From positions 1 to 64,000 of the forward strand of contig JAURVB010012710.1 of assembly GCA_033002965.1 (NCBI GenBank): 64,000 nt of DNA. The letters are read 5' to 3'. This DNA is from Piper betle (Eukaryota; Streptophyta; Magnoliopsida; Piperales; Piperaceae). Shown here one piece after another: positions 12,135 to 23,624 of the stretch. Position 1 is the first letter of the stretch, and the number at the start of each line of letters is the position of its first letter. A program made the position numbers and the translations under genes. The notes below the pieces were generated by a model. It was not told the origin of the DNA, searched no databases, and was given only the letters and a program-made list of their open reading frames with translations.

Positions 12135-13997
12135 GGCCTAGGAAGGGATTCATATAATAGGCCCGAAGGCAACTTGTGGTGGATCTTGTTTTCGAAATCA
12201 TCCTCGAGGGATCTCATCCTCGAGGGGTTATTAATCCGGAAAATATTCGATTAAATGACCCGAGTTAAGTGGGATCCAATAAAACACCACTTAACCCGTC
12301 CTGCAAATAATAACATAAACATACAATAGAAAAGCGTAAAACAAGACGAGTCCTAAACGGACCTGGTAGAAGCTCCAAGCGTGTCATCGCGCCTAGGCGG
12401 CGAGCTCCTACTTCGTACCTACACATCAAAACTAAATACTAACGCCCGCTAACTAAATGATGCATCAAACTCAATAACATCACAATCACAATACAATCAT
12501 CATCATCCATCACAATGAATAACCATAAATTAAATAATCCTAACTCGTTCTATTCATACCAATTTTATTGTGTTTTTCTAAGTTATCTCGTGATCACTTA
12601 TCATGCTGAGACTTGATCTACCTCATTAGATCACTTACTGTTCATTCGCAATTACCCAAATCATACAATCATCCCTTTACTCATAATTAGGCATTACTCA
12701 TGACGGTTAATCAAATCTAGCATACTGTGCTAACATTCATCATGACAACTAGTTAATTCTAGCATGCTATGCTAACAATCATATTTAATTTTAAATAACT
12801 CAATCGGAGGTAATTATACCTCACGTCGTCGGCAATCGGCGACGGCTAGGGTTCCGTCGCGCGTCTCGGAGCTCGAGTCGGCGCTCCTCGGCGTCCGACG
12901 TTCGATCGCGTCCAACTGGGTGAGCTCCGCGGAAGATCCGGTGAATTCCAGCGAATTCCAGAAATTCCGATTTTTCCGACGGTTTTCCGGCAGCTACTGG
13001 CGGTTTTCCGGCGGCTTCCGGTGGTTTTCCGGCGACAATCGCCGGCGGTGTCTACTAGCCGGAAAGTGGTCGTGTTGGGTACCCTCGGAATCGGCTCGGC
13101 GACCCCGACTCATCTATGACCTCAGCGTGGCCAATGGAGGCGGCGGCTCGCCGGAAAACGGCAAAACAGAGGCGGCGGCGTTGGGTCGCTAGATCCGGCC
13201 GGCCAGGGCGGCGACGGCCTCCGTTCCAGTCGGGGAAGGTCGCTGGAAGGCTGAGGGTGCCGAGGCGAGTGACCGATCGCGGCGGCGCTGGTCGCCGGCG
13301 GCGGAATCGGTGACGGAAGCGCAACGCGGGCGCGGCGTCGCGGCGTGGCTTCCTCGCATCACGGCGGTCCGACGGGGGCCGGACCTGGTCGGGGCAGCAT
13401 GGAAACGGCGTCGCCGAGCTGGGCGGCGTCGGTCGACGGCCAGGCGGCGCCGACCGTGGCGGCGGTGGCGCGCGAACAGGGGCGGCGCGGCACGAGGGTT
13501 TGGGCGTGGGGGAGAAAACGTCGGGGGTGTGTGTGGTGGCAAACTCGTAAATATTACTTGACTCGTCTCTGGCTCGAGTCAAGTATAATAACTAAGTCGT
13601 ATTAAATCCCAAAAAAATTCATAAAAATCGGGAAAAATCCCGTAAAATCAAACAACACCAAAAATCATAATGATATGCTCTAGAATTATCAACCCACCCA
13701 AAATGCCCGTAACGCGTCCTAACGCGGTAAACGGCCTAAAACTAATTCTACGATCCACTATATATAAAAATAATAAAACAAAAGACTGGCATACTCTCAT
13801 ATATCTGATAACTCATTCTGTTCTGCTGTGTTCATGACGTTATCATCATATACTTGGGTACGCATGACCCTCATAGCTCATACACGCGACCGGCGTCGGC
13901 TCGGTACACGTGTCCTGAAACTGACTCAACTCGAAAAATAACGGTCGACCCGACCGGTTCTGAATATAAAACCCTAACTCGAATCGTGGGTTTTACA

Positions 13998-14010
13998 ACC
14001 TTCCCTCCTT
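13998..14010 (-). other. polypurine tract of the LARD-like element
   Basis: The minus strand reads AAGGAGGGAAGGT immediately before the 3' LTR. This is the expected position of the plus-strand primer. Confidence 0.75.
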
Positions 14011-17000
14011 ATAAAAATTTCGTCCTCGAAATTTTAACTCAAGGAGGTTCTGCTGAACCACTACCTGGAAGCTAGATACACACCTGTTGTATCCTCTACT
14101 CTTCGATAGCCATATACATCCTCACTGTAGTTGCGCTGTCATGGCGGGTTCTGCTTGTGATGCTGACCATCTCAAACATTCTGGATTCTATACTTCCTGT
14201 GTCTGTTCTGACATTACCATCATTATGCTCTTCTGTTCTGATCCCTACTACTAACTCGGCGGAAAAAACCTAGATCACCCCTAAGGGTCTACTGGGTTGG
14301 TCAAGCAAATACTCCAGAGTATCGCAAGGTTCTAATCTGGGCTATGCCTGGGAAAACTACGTCGAGGGTAAGACCTACCTGATAACATCTACCCATGTCT
14401 CTCTAATCCTCATCTGTGAAAAATCACCTACATTTACTCGTAGGAAACTCTATTCCTAAGTCCTACAGCCAACCTAAAGTGTGCTATGAGTCTCCTGCTG
14501 GGTACGAGTGCATAGGTTAATGAGCTCACGGCTCACTGTCGCCAATCTAGATATAACTCTCAGGTGTCCCGGTATAAGGGACTGGACCGCTCACGGGGTC
14601 CTAGTTGACTCGGTCCTGAGTCAAGTATCTCACTCTGTTCTATATGAGAACAAGGATAGCTGCTATTCTCTACTGCATACTATGGCTCAGGTGACTATCT
14701 ATACAACTACTAACTACTTCTGAAAGGAGGCGAGAACACCTGTACATACACAGCGTGTCTCAAGGAGTATGATAACATACTCTGTATGGGACTGTAGAGT
14801 CTGCATCTGGTCTGTGGCATGTGCTCTGTGCTATGTGCTCTGGTCAATGTATACTCATCTCAATCCTCTGGATAAGCTGATGGTGAAACTGATACAAAAG
14901 GGTGAGTGGAAATCCTCAAGTGAAAACTCCACTCTGTCTGATATCTCTGGGTTATAAGAAGGGAGGCTGAATCTTGTGGAAATCTAATCTCACTACTCAA
15001 GAGCTCTCAATAAGTGGTATCTCGTCCTCACAGGTGGTATCTAATGCTAGGTAACCGGGGAATCCTGGGACCTGTGGGTTATGGGCCCACACGCTTCGCT
15101 GCGCAACTCTCATCTATGGTAAGGTTAAGGTCTCATGCGAATAGTAGGGGAGATAAAATCCCTATGTAACATGTTGGGTGGCCAAAATCTTGGTAGGTCT
15201 ATGGACTTGCCTCTAAGATCACCATGATTTACTATGCCACAGGTGATCAGTCTGTGGAACAGTCAATCAATGACAAATCTCAGAAACGGCTCCTAAGTGG
15301 CTCTAGTTCAATCAGCTAACAGTAGGCACATGTTTCTCGATATTGTACTAGTCACGCACTTCTAAACGGGCGGGGTTCAAACGACCCAAAGAACCACTGT
15401 CTCTCCTCAAGTCTACGGGGACTCATAATGAGGTTCGACACATGTCTCGCCCGCTCTTCAGTGGTGTGTGACCTGCCGTCCCGTACCGATTTGTAGTACT
15501 AATCTTGACTCACATGACTACTACCGCTGTGGTAGACTCTCAAGCAAAGCTATCAACCAAGATGAGCATACATTGATATCACTGTCTGGTCAGCATGGTC
15601 TGTGCTGTCTGAAGTCTCTGTCTACATCGCTCTCATGCTGGGGCAGAATCCTCATCGGGAGATCAGTCTACAACATATACCTGTACTGTAACCCTAATCA
15701 GTATCATAAAGGTACCTCTACACTCAGGGCAAGGCTCAATCCTATATCTCAAGGTGAGAACCTAATCGTGCTGGCGAAACACAAGGGAACCAATATCCTT
15801 CTAAATGACACTTCCTCACTAACCTTCTATCTATGCCCAATCCTCTAGTACAAGTCTAACTCTTATCACTATCGACCCAACACTAAATAGGTCAAACTGC
15901 GTGTATGACCATCTACTAACCGCCTAATCTATGTATGCTAGTCGTAGCTCATGGATATACTAGCATGCAATCTGCACAATTTGATCATTGTGACCGTTCC
16001 ATCTGGAGGTCATGCTATCATGTTCCTTGATTCTGTCCATGCGCATCCTTATGAGACTGTCACTAATAGTGCCTGATGGGGTTATCTTGCAATATACATT
16101 TGACCCAAGGGTGTCAGGTCAAAACCATGATTGCAAGGGAGCTGTGAAGTCGGATCCTATGCTATCTCATCCAAATAACCTCAGTTTTCCTAACTCTCCT
16201 TTGTTCTGCTAATTTCCATTGTAGCTATGTCTTGTTCCTTAAGTTTTGGCCCTACTAAGCTCTAACTAATCTACTCGGTCGGCGGATGAGCAATACACGG
16301 ACGGCGGTAGTGCGTCTTCGGTCGGGGGTAGTGCATCTCGGACGGCAGTTGTGCACCTCGGCGATGGTTGTGTGATTCGGTCGGCGGTCGTGCAACTCGG
16401 TCGGCGGTCGTGCAATTCGGTCGGTGGTCGTGCAACTCGGTCGGTGGTTGCTCACTCGGTCGGTGGTTGTGCACTCGGTCGGCGGTTGTGTAACTCTGTC
16501 GGCGCTGATTCTACCTAGATACTAAAAATCTGATCCTGATCGTACACATCGTAAATCCACTCTACTGTCTCTGACAAATCTTGGCTGTTAACAACTCGAC
16601 TTAGGTTATCTAGTCATGCGTGTCTGATCCGGAGGGTTTGCATCATGGTGCTGACACCTATGATGGTAACCTATGCTGAACCCACTCTAATCTCCTGAAA
16701 TCTGAAATGACTGCGTTCATCAGTGTTGGTTGGCCCTCAAATGGCAATCACTGGTCTGGTACCTTGTCTCTAGTGGAATTCTGTCAAATATCTGATCTCA
16801 TAGGCAATAGTAATCCTGATCTTTTCCTCATCATATCGAGACCTCTGTCTGGTAAAGTGAAGCCAAAACTGCTACCAGTAGGTCATAAACTAACGGAGGA
16901 GGGGATGTGGTGAAGTACCCATTGGACTGCCGGTCCACCTCGCTACTCATCCTCATTCATCACTATCTTCAGGAAGAGGTCCATCTCATGTGTCAACTAG

Positions 17001-17526
17001 CTTGCTAATATCTCTATACTTCAAGCTCCTTATTATTACCCCTGTTCTTTTTGACTCATTCCTATCATGTACACCATGTCCCATGAAAACAGGACTAATG
17101 TGGTGACATGCAAGACACTAACACTTGGTCAATCATCTAATTAACTTATGCGATGGACAGAACTAATGGGTCTCTAATCCCATCATGACAAGCCTGTCAG
17201 ATTCCTGCTGACATCTAGATCTGGTATAAAATGGGATCTTATACACATTCTACCTCTGCTAGCGCTACGACATACTCTTGCTCACATCTAACCAAATAAT
17301 CTGATATCATGATAACAATTCATAAAGATGACCTGTCAGCTTAACTAAGGTTAGTTCCACATATTTCTGATCCAGTTCTAAATACACTGTTACCCAGACA
17401 ACTTATGAAAAAAAATATCTACATGTAAAGAAAACAGACAGAAAACATACCTGCCAGCTGGACTTGGAGCAGTCTTTGCACACACATCACCTATAAAAGT
17501 GTCATACATCTTAATCGGCCGAGAGT
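14011..17526 (-). other. noncoding interior of the LARD-like element
   Basis: About 3.5 kb of mixed composition. Its short open frames, such as 15468-15848 on plus, match no retroviral domain that I can recognise. I see no CCHC knuckle, DSG protease, YxDD reverse transcriptase or D,D35E integrase motif on either strand. The only structured part noticed is the 22-bp minisatellite at 16275-16506. In known LARDs the interior is noncoding but conserved as RNA; only one interior is present here, so that cannot be tested within this window. Confidence 0.7.
16275..16506. repeat. 22-bp minisatellite inside the LARD-like interior
   Basis: About ten to eleven units of roughly 22 bp with the consensus CTCGGTCGGCGGTCGTGCAA plus two bases. 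The central units (about 16375-16485) are nearly identical and the outer ones degenerate. The period is not a multiple of three, so both plus and minus frames through it give low-complexity peptides that are not genes. Confidence 0.85.
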
Positions 17527-17539
17527 GGCTCTGATACCA
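17527..17539 (-). other. primer binding site, tRNA-Met type
   Basis: The minus strand reads TGGTATCAGAGCC, complementary to the 3' end of plant initiator tRNA-Met. It starts four bases inside the LTR boundary at 17544. It fixes the orientation of the element and names 17544-20533 as the 5' LTR. Confidence 0.93.
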
Positions 17540-17543
17540 ATGT

Positions 17544-20533
17544 TGTAACACCCCAAATCCGGTCCACGCTCGTGAACCGAACCGGCATGTTACAGGCCCC
17601 GGTTAGGTCGGCTAACCCGAACCTAACTCATGCGGATCCAATCTCGGCGTCTTAAGATGAAGATACGACTCGCAATGCATTGATGAATATACAACCCTAA
17701 CATATTACTATATGAATGACATGCAATTCAAGCACACACCAATACCATTACAATCAAACTCAATAAATATTCTAAAATAAAACGGACAAAATTTCCCCTA
17801 ATAGTGCAATTAGGGTCCACCCTGTCAAAACAATACATACCAATATATATGCATATATCAACAATTTTAATCACACATAATCTAATATACTGTATGTTCA
17901 TTATAGAACTTGGTCGACACTTCTACTGTGCACTCTGATCACATCACACCTCTTGTTATCATGTCTTAGCTTTTCATTCACATCATATCATGCTCAATCA
18001 TTTAATCATAGCATCTGTATAAAATAACATCATAACAAAATATTAAACATTCAATCACCCAATGTGTGTGTGCAGAAGACCTTATTGCCCCTCCGTCCTG
18101 GCCGGCTCATCCATCTCGTGCTTATCACCTACATATATATAAGAAAAACGTCAGTAACAAGCGTTACTGGTCCGAAAAATAAAATAACTATAACAAACTG
18201 ACTATGAGAGCAAACTCTCATCTGAAAGAAATCATCATACTCCACGTGAACACTCTGAAGGGCACTACTGAGGAGCCACTGGGCTGCAGACTCGGTAGCA
18301 TCCCGAACTTACTGCTGCTGGTACTGTGCTATTCTCAGCACTTCTTTTTCAGTACTTCTCGTGAAACTTTATCCTAAGCCCTCTCCTTACCTCCATATTT
18401 CTCCTAGCCTTGAGCACGAAGGCCGAGTACTCTCAGGCAGTCGCCTTTAGTACCCTTTGAACCACAAGTCCGGACATGCGCTGTACTAAACAGTACCCGT
18501 AAACCTCCACGTTCTCCGGGTGTGAGGAACTCAAACGCGGAGTTGTCAGGATCCCTCGAGAATGGAACAGTCTGCTGGCACTAATCCAGAGCCCGCTTTG
18601 ACTGTCACGGCATCCTCTGCATGGTACGTGCAGTCGGTTTCTCCATCTCTCGTCTCACTGAAAACTCGATAAAACTATATATATAGGCCTAGGAAGGGAT
18701 TCATATAATAGGCCCGAAGGCAACTTGTGGTGGATCTTGTTTTCGAAATCATCCTCGAGGGATCTCATCCTCGAGGGGTTATTAATCCGGAAAATATTCG
18801 GTTAAATGACCCGAGTTAAGTGGGATCCAATAAAACACCACTTAACCCGTCCTGCAAATAATAACATAAATATACAATAGAAAAGCGTAAAACAAGACGA
18901 GTCCTAAACGGACCTGGTAGAAGCTCCAAGCGTGTCATCGCGCCTAGGCGGCGAGCTCCTACTTCGTACCTACACATCAAAACTAAATACTAACGCCCGC
19001 TAAATAAATGATGCATCAAACTCAATAACATCACAATCACAATACCATCATCATCCATCACAATGACAATCATATCAATAAATAATCCTAACTCGTTCTA
19101 TTCATACCAATTTTACTGTGTTTTTCTAAGTTATCTCGTGATCACTTATCATGCTGAGACTTGATCTACCTCATTAGATCACTTACTGTTCATTCGCAAT
19201 TACCCAAATCATACAATCATCCCTTTACTCATAATTAGGCATTACTCATGACGGTTAATCAAATCTAGCATACTGTGCTAACATTCATCATGACAACTAG
19301 TTAATTCTAGCATGCTATGCTAACAATCATATTTAATTTTAAATAACTCAATCGGAGGTAATTATACCTCACGTCGTCGGCAATCGGCGACGGCTAGGGT
19401 TCCGTCGCGCGTCTCGGAGCTCGAATTCGGCGCTCCTCGGCGTCCGACGTTCGATCGCGTCCAACTGGGTGAGCTCCGCGGAAGATCCGGTGAATTCCAG
19501 CGAATTCCAGAAATTTCGATTTTTCCGACGGTTTTCCGGCAGCTACTGGCGGTTTCCCGGCGGCTTCCGGTGGTTTTCCGGCGACAATCGCCGGCGGTGT
19601 CTACTAGCCGGAAAGTGGTCGTGTTGGGTACCCTCGGAATCGGCTCGGCGACCCCGACTCATCGATGACCTCAGCGTGGCCAATGGAGGCGGCGGCTCGC
19701 CGGAAAACGGCAAAACAGAGGGGCGGCGTTGGGTCGCTAAATCCGGCCGGCCAGGGCGGCGATGCCCTCCGTTCCAGTCGGGGAAGGTCGCTGGAAGGCT
19801 GAGGGTGCCGAGGCGAGTGACCGATCGCGGCGGCGCTGGTCGCCGGCGGCGGAATCGGTGACGGAAGCGCAACGCGGGCGCGGCGTCGTGGCGTGGCTTC
19901 CTCGCATCACGGCGATCCGACGGGGGCCGGACCTGGTCAGGGCAGCATGGAAACGGCGTCGCCGAGCTGGGCGGCGTCGGTCGACGGCCGGGCGGCGGTG
20001 GTGGCGCGAGAACAGGGGCGGCGCGGCACGAGGGTTTGGGCGTGGGGGAGAAAACGTCGGGGGTGTGTGTGGTGGCAAACTCGTAAATATTACTTGACTC
20101 GTCTCTGGCTCGAGTCAAGTATAATAACTAAGTCGTATTAAATCCCAAAAAAATTCATAAAAATCGGGAAAAATCCCGTAAAATCAAACAACACCAAAAA
20201 TCATAATGATATGCTCTAGAATTATCAACCCACCCAAAATGCCCGTAACGCATCCTAACGCGGTAAACGGCCTAAAACTAATTCTACGATCCACTATATA
20301 TAAAAATAATAAAACAAAAGACTGGTATACTCTCATATATCTGATAACTCATTCTGTTCTGCTGTGTTCATGACGTTATCATCATATACTTGGGTACGCA
20401 TGACCCTCATAGCTCATACACGCGACCGGCGTCGGCTCGGTACACGTGTCCTGAAACTGACTCAACTCAAAAAATAACGGTCGACCCGACCGGTTCTGAA
20501 TATAAAACCCTAACTCGAATCGTGGGTTTTACA
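17544..20533 (-). repeat. 5' LTR of the complete LARD-like element
   Basis: Partner of 10990-13997 with the same termini. It is 18 bp shorter, partly from a 12-bp loss near 20000 and a few single-base changes. Conserved block at about 18450-18605, TATA-like run at 18676-18685, GC-rich U3 arm at 19340-20070. Adjacent to the PBS on its sense 3' side. Confidence 0.9.
19543..20118 (-). other. long open frame in the LTR U3 arm (191 codons)
   Basis: An Arg/Pro/Ser-rich frame starting MTRARDESSNIYEFATT, 415 nt from the LTR's sense 5' end. Equivalent frames start at the same offset at 13582 (175 codons) and 56610 (232 codons, MTRAGDESSNIYEIATQ), and near it at 10093 (160 codons) and 63412 (137 codons). 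Shared islands include PDQVRP, FPDWNGG and GRPDLAT. The region is very GC-rich, so long stop-free frames arise easily, and two LTR copies diverge in frame after about residue 130. I would not call a protein without a codon-level test. Confidence 0.25.
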
Positions 20534-21233
20534 GAGGGCGTCAGCTGCACGGCAAAGGTAGAGAAGCATAGATGGAGGATAATTGGCGCTGAGGTGCATG
20601 GTGCTAGGGCATGGCATTGGGGCATCGTGGAGGTTAGCTGACGGCCAGTGAGTGGGGGAAAGCTAGGCAATGGCCCGGTGGTGGTCGGCGGCATCGATCG
20701 GCGGCAAAATAACGGTCGGAGGAGGATTGACAGTGAGGACAAGGGTGTCATCAGGGTTTAGTGGAGGAAAGGGTCATGATGAAAGTTCGGTGGAAATCTA
20801 GTAAATAAAAGTTGACTTTCCTCCAACTCAAATAAAAAATAATAATTAACTCGTAATAATTCTAAAAAATCTAGAAAAATATGAAAAAATCTCATAAAAT
20901 ATAATACACACATTAACATCAAAATGACATATTTTATAACTAATAACCCACCCTAACTACTTTATAACGAATCTAAATGCATTATTCAATCTAAAAATCA
21001 TTCTATGATCAAATAAAAAAATAGTTGTATACTGTCATATACTCTGATCACTCATTTCTCATCATCTTTCTGGCATTATCACCATATCTTTAGGTACACT
21101 TGACCATAATCGTTTATAACACATGACTAGCCTTAATTTTGCACGCGGGTTATGAAACTGACTTAACTTAAACCAACAATTGAACCGACTAGTTTGCTAA
21201 TGTAAAAATCTAACTCAAGTCTTGAGTTTTACA
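20534..21233 (-). mobile_element. old solo LTR, segment 3 of 3
   Basis: Resumes the interrupted LTR after the complete element, beginning with its GAGGG target duplication and ending GAGTTTTACA at 21233. It aligns with 63085-63806 of the uninterrupted copy: GC-rich arm, then AT-rich sequence, then 'aatgtaaaaatctaactcaagtc' before the terminus. Confidence 0.78.
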
Positions 21234-23624
21234 AGGCCAAGGGCCGACCAAAACTGGCCACCCTGATCTACCCAAGGCCGAGGGATGGCCAGATTTGGCC
21301 GCCATGAGGCCTCACAATAGCAAGGGTCAAGGCGACCAAATCAAGCCGCCTGAGGTGCCCAAGGATGGCTCGCCCAAGGCCAAAGGGTGGTAGGATTTGA
21401 CAACCATAGGTCAAAAGGCATCTAGTGGCCGAATGACTTAAGACCAGGGATAGCCCCTGTTCGGCCGCCCATGCTGCCCACGTGTAAAGTAGTTTTTTTT
21501 ATATAATATTGGATTGAGTTGTTTTATTTGAAGGTATTTCAAACAATTCATATTCTTTCCCCCTTTTTCTCGTAATTAATCTGATTTTTGCATTGTCAAG
21601 TAATATCCAAAAATAGTTTCCCTTTTCCGATAAAAAACTCTTTTAATAACTCAGTCTCACTGCCCATAAAACAAAATTTTATAAGCACATCACACATGCC
21701 AAAAAATTTTGTTATGCAACTTAATAGGGGTAGGTATGGACACCTAAATGACACTATCTAAGCCTATCCGAAGTTTGTTCGATTGCATGTAACTGACCGA
21801 TTATAACCGAATAAAAACAAACAAAACATGGAGCATTGTTTGACCAAATAACTTACAAAATTCATAAATTAAGAATATAAATAGTCTTTTTAAAATTTAT
21901 CACCAAATTATTATTAATAACTATTAAATTTTAAGCGCATCAAAGTTACTTTTTGAAATTTTCCATTCCAATATAATATTTCTTTATTTAAATATTTTTA
22001 TAAAAATAATTCTAATTTTTATACTAATTGACATGAAAAACTAAAAAATAAAAGAGATAATAGACTAATAAATTTTGACTATAGGCAACCAATTTATTGC
22101 TGGAAATCAAGTAGACAAATATTAACAATGCCTCCCCAACAGCTTAATAGCAAAATAGCTTGCAGCCTTTAGAGTGTGCCGTTAAATTTCTCTTAACCGA
22201 AAAAAAACCAAAGAAAACCAAAATTATCATTTTAAGCTTGATAGGGAGGGAGAGAGAGACGAAATGACTAAAAAGAGAATATACTACTTTAGAATTTTGA
22301 GATGCATAATTTTGTTATTACTCACCCATGGCCGGCAAAATCAATCGATTAATCGCTTGTATGGTAATTTTGACAACCATTCTAAAAATGGATTTAAATA
22401 ATTTATTCTTTAAAACGGAGACTAACTGATATATATACAAGGATGTGTACTTTGCAATAAAATAGGATTTAAAATGTTCCCACATAAAAGAAATAAGATT
22501 TAGAACCGAAATCTCAAGTCTAAGCATGTAGAAAAACTTTAATTTCTCTCTAAAATAACAACTTGTACATAATACATTCCAAGGAGTCTTATTTATGAAC
22601 TAATAAGACTCCTACAAAATAATGTCTTTCTTAGACGATAGGCATCATAGAGTATTAAGGTTATTGAGATTATTATCTTCTAAAACATGAGGAACTTAAT
22701 TATTTATTTGGGATTTTCCTAAATATTAGGCCTTTATTCTTCGTATTCTTCTATTTAATACCCTTAGAGTGTTGAGATCTTAAATTTTAAATTATAATCT
22801 ATGCAATTACAAATGGCTAAATTTTATATAATTACCCTTCACGACGCCGACCATGCATTATTGAAACTTAGAGACAAAAAATGTAAAAGTATTGGCGGAG
22901 TTAAATATTAGGCATGCATAAAAAATATATCCATCACAAAATTAACTTCATATTGTTTAGAACATAATAGTACTATATAATAGTACTATAGAAATAAAAG
23001 GCACACGAAGACAAAGATAGGATGCAGCAGCTTGTCCTCTCATTCAATACCTGTCCAATGTAGTTGTTCAGAGGGAGCATGTCTGATGTCTGTCATGCAC
23101 ATTAATGTAAATACAATCTACCCAACTTCGACAACAACCATCACATAGAATTGATCGCAACTTATAAGCTCCTCTTCACTTTCATGACCATGCTACAAAA
23201 TGTATTCAATCTTTTTTTTCCCCAAAACTAACTGGATATTGATATTGTATGTACATACAAAGTCTCTGATTAAAAATGGATGCAATCAATTATTTTCCAA
23301 GATCATTAATCACACCAGAAAGCATTAGTATAACTAATTCAGAATTAAAAAGCAAACAAAAGAGAAGACACAAATGCAGCCGCTTGTGTTTTTCCGAAGG
23401 TACCAACTCTTTTTTCCTGCTCCGTGCATATCTCATGCACTTGAAGATACGATCTATACAGCCTCGGAAGCAAGATTGACGCAAGAAAAAACAACGACAA
23501 AGAATTTTTTATCGTAACTACTATAGCTCCACTTCAATTTGAGTGTCATATGTGCAGTTTTAACACCAATGTAGTGGGAAAAAATAGCGAAAGATGAATT
23601 GAAAACTTGCCATTTTGTGTGCTA
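21234..23624. other. intergenic, no gene seen
   Basis: The first 250 bp are rich in 'ggccaag' and 'ggccgacc' phrases with no open frame of note. They probably continue the stretch interrupted at 5728. From 21480 on it is AT-rich with short frames only. Nothing recognisable was found. The segment nearest 23624 is the 3' flank of the GMC pseudogene. Confidence 0.45.

Larger units (their letters stand above)
10990..13997 (-). repeat. 3' LTR of the complete LARD-like element
   Basis: Partner of 17544-20533. Left to right it holds the TGTAACACCCC terminus, the conserved leader block (11894-12052), a TATA-like run (12125-12134), the palindromic CCTCGAGG block (about 12205-12225), an AT-rich middle, then a GC-rich arm (12800-13530) and the GGGTTTTACA terminus. 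On the sense (minus) strand the GC-rich arm is at the start of U3. In this copy the long U3 reading frame spans 13055-13582, with its start codon 415 nt from the LTR end. Confidence 0.9.
10990..20533 (-). mobile_element. complete non-autonomous LTR retrotransposon, LARD-like (9.5 kb)
   Basis: Two LTRs, 10990-13997 (3008 bp) and 17544-20533 (2990 bp), begin TGTAACACCCC and end GGGTTTTACA on the plus strand. Perfect 5-bp target duplications GAGGG lie at 10985-10989 and 20534-20538. A tRNA-Met-type PBS sits next to the right-hand LTR and a polypurine tract next to the left-hand one, so the element reads on the minus strand. The 3546-bp interior has no open frame resembling gag, protease, RT, RNase H or integrase. 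Long LTRs with a noncoding interior fit a large retrotransposon derivative, probably mobilised by a Ty3/gypsy (Tekay/Del-like) relative; that parent is inference from LTR length, termini and PBS. The LTRs differ by scattered substitutions and one or two small indels, so the insertion is fairly young. Confidence 0.92.

Noticed and set aside
13055..13605. Several long overlapping frames on both strands in the GC-rich LTR arms (also 19469-20141, 55899-56633, 9385-10093)
   Set aside because: Most are simultaneous open frames in all phases, as expected from GC-rich repetitive DNA. Only the fixed-offset minus frame was kept, as a finding and not as a gene.
16255..16474. Minus-strand frames of 66-67 codons with repeated HDHRPN-type peptides
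   Set aside because: They are translations of the 22-bp minisatellite in two frames; no independent coding evidence.
16275..16506. CRISPR-like appearance of the 22-bp array
   Set aside because: Units are directly adjacent without spacers, and the context is a plant retrotransposon.
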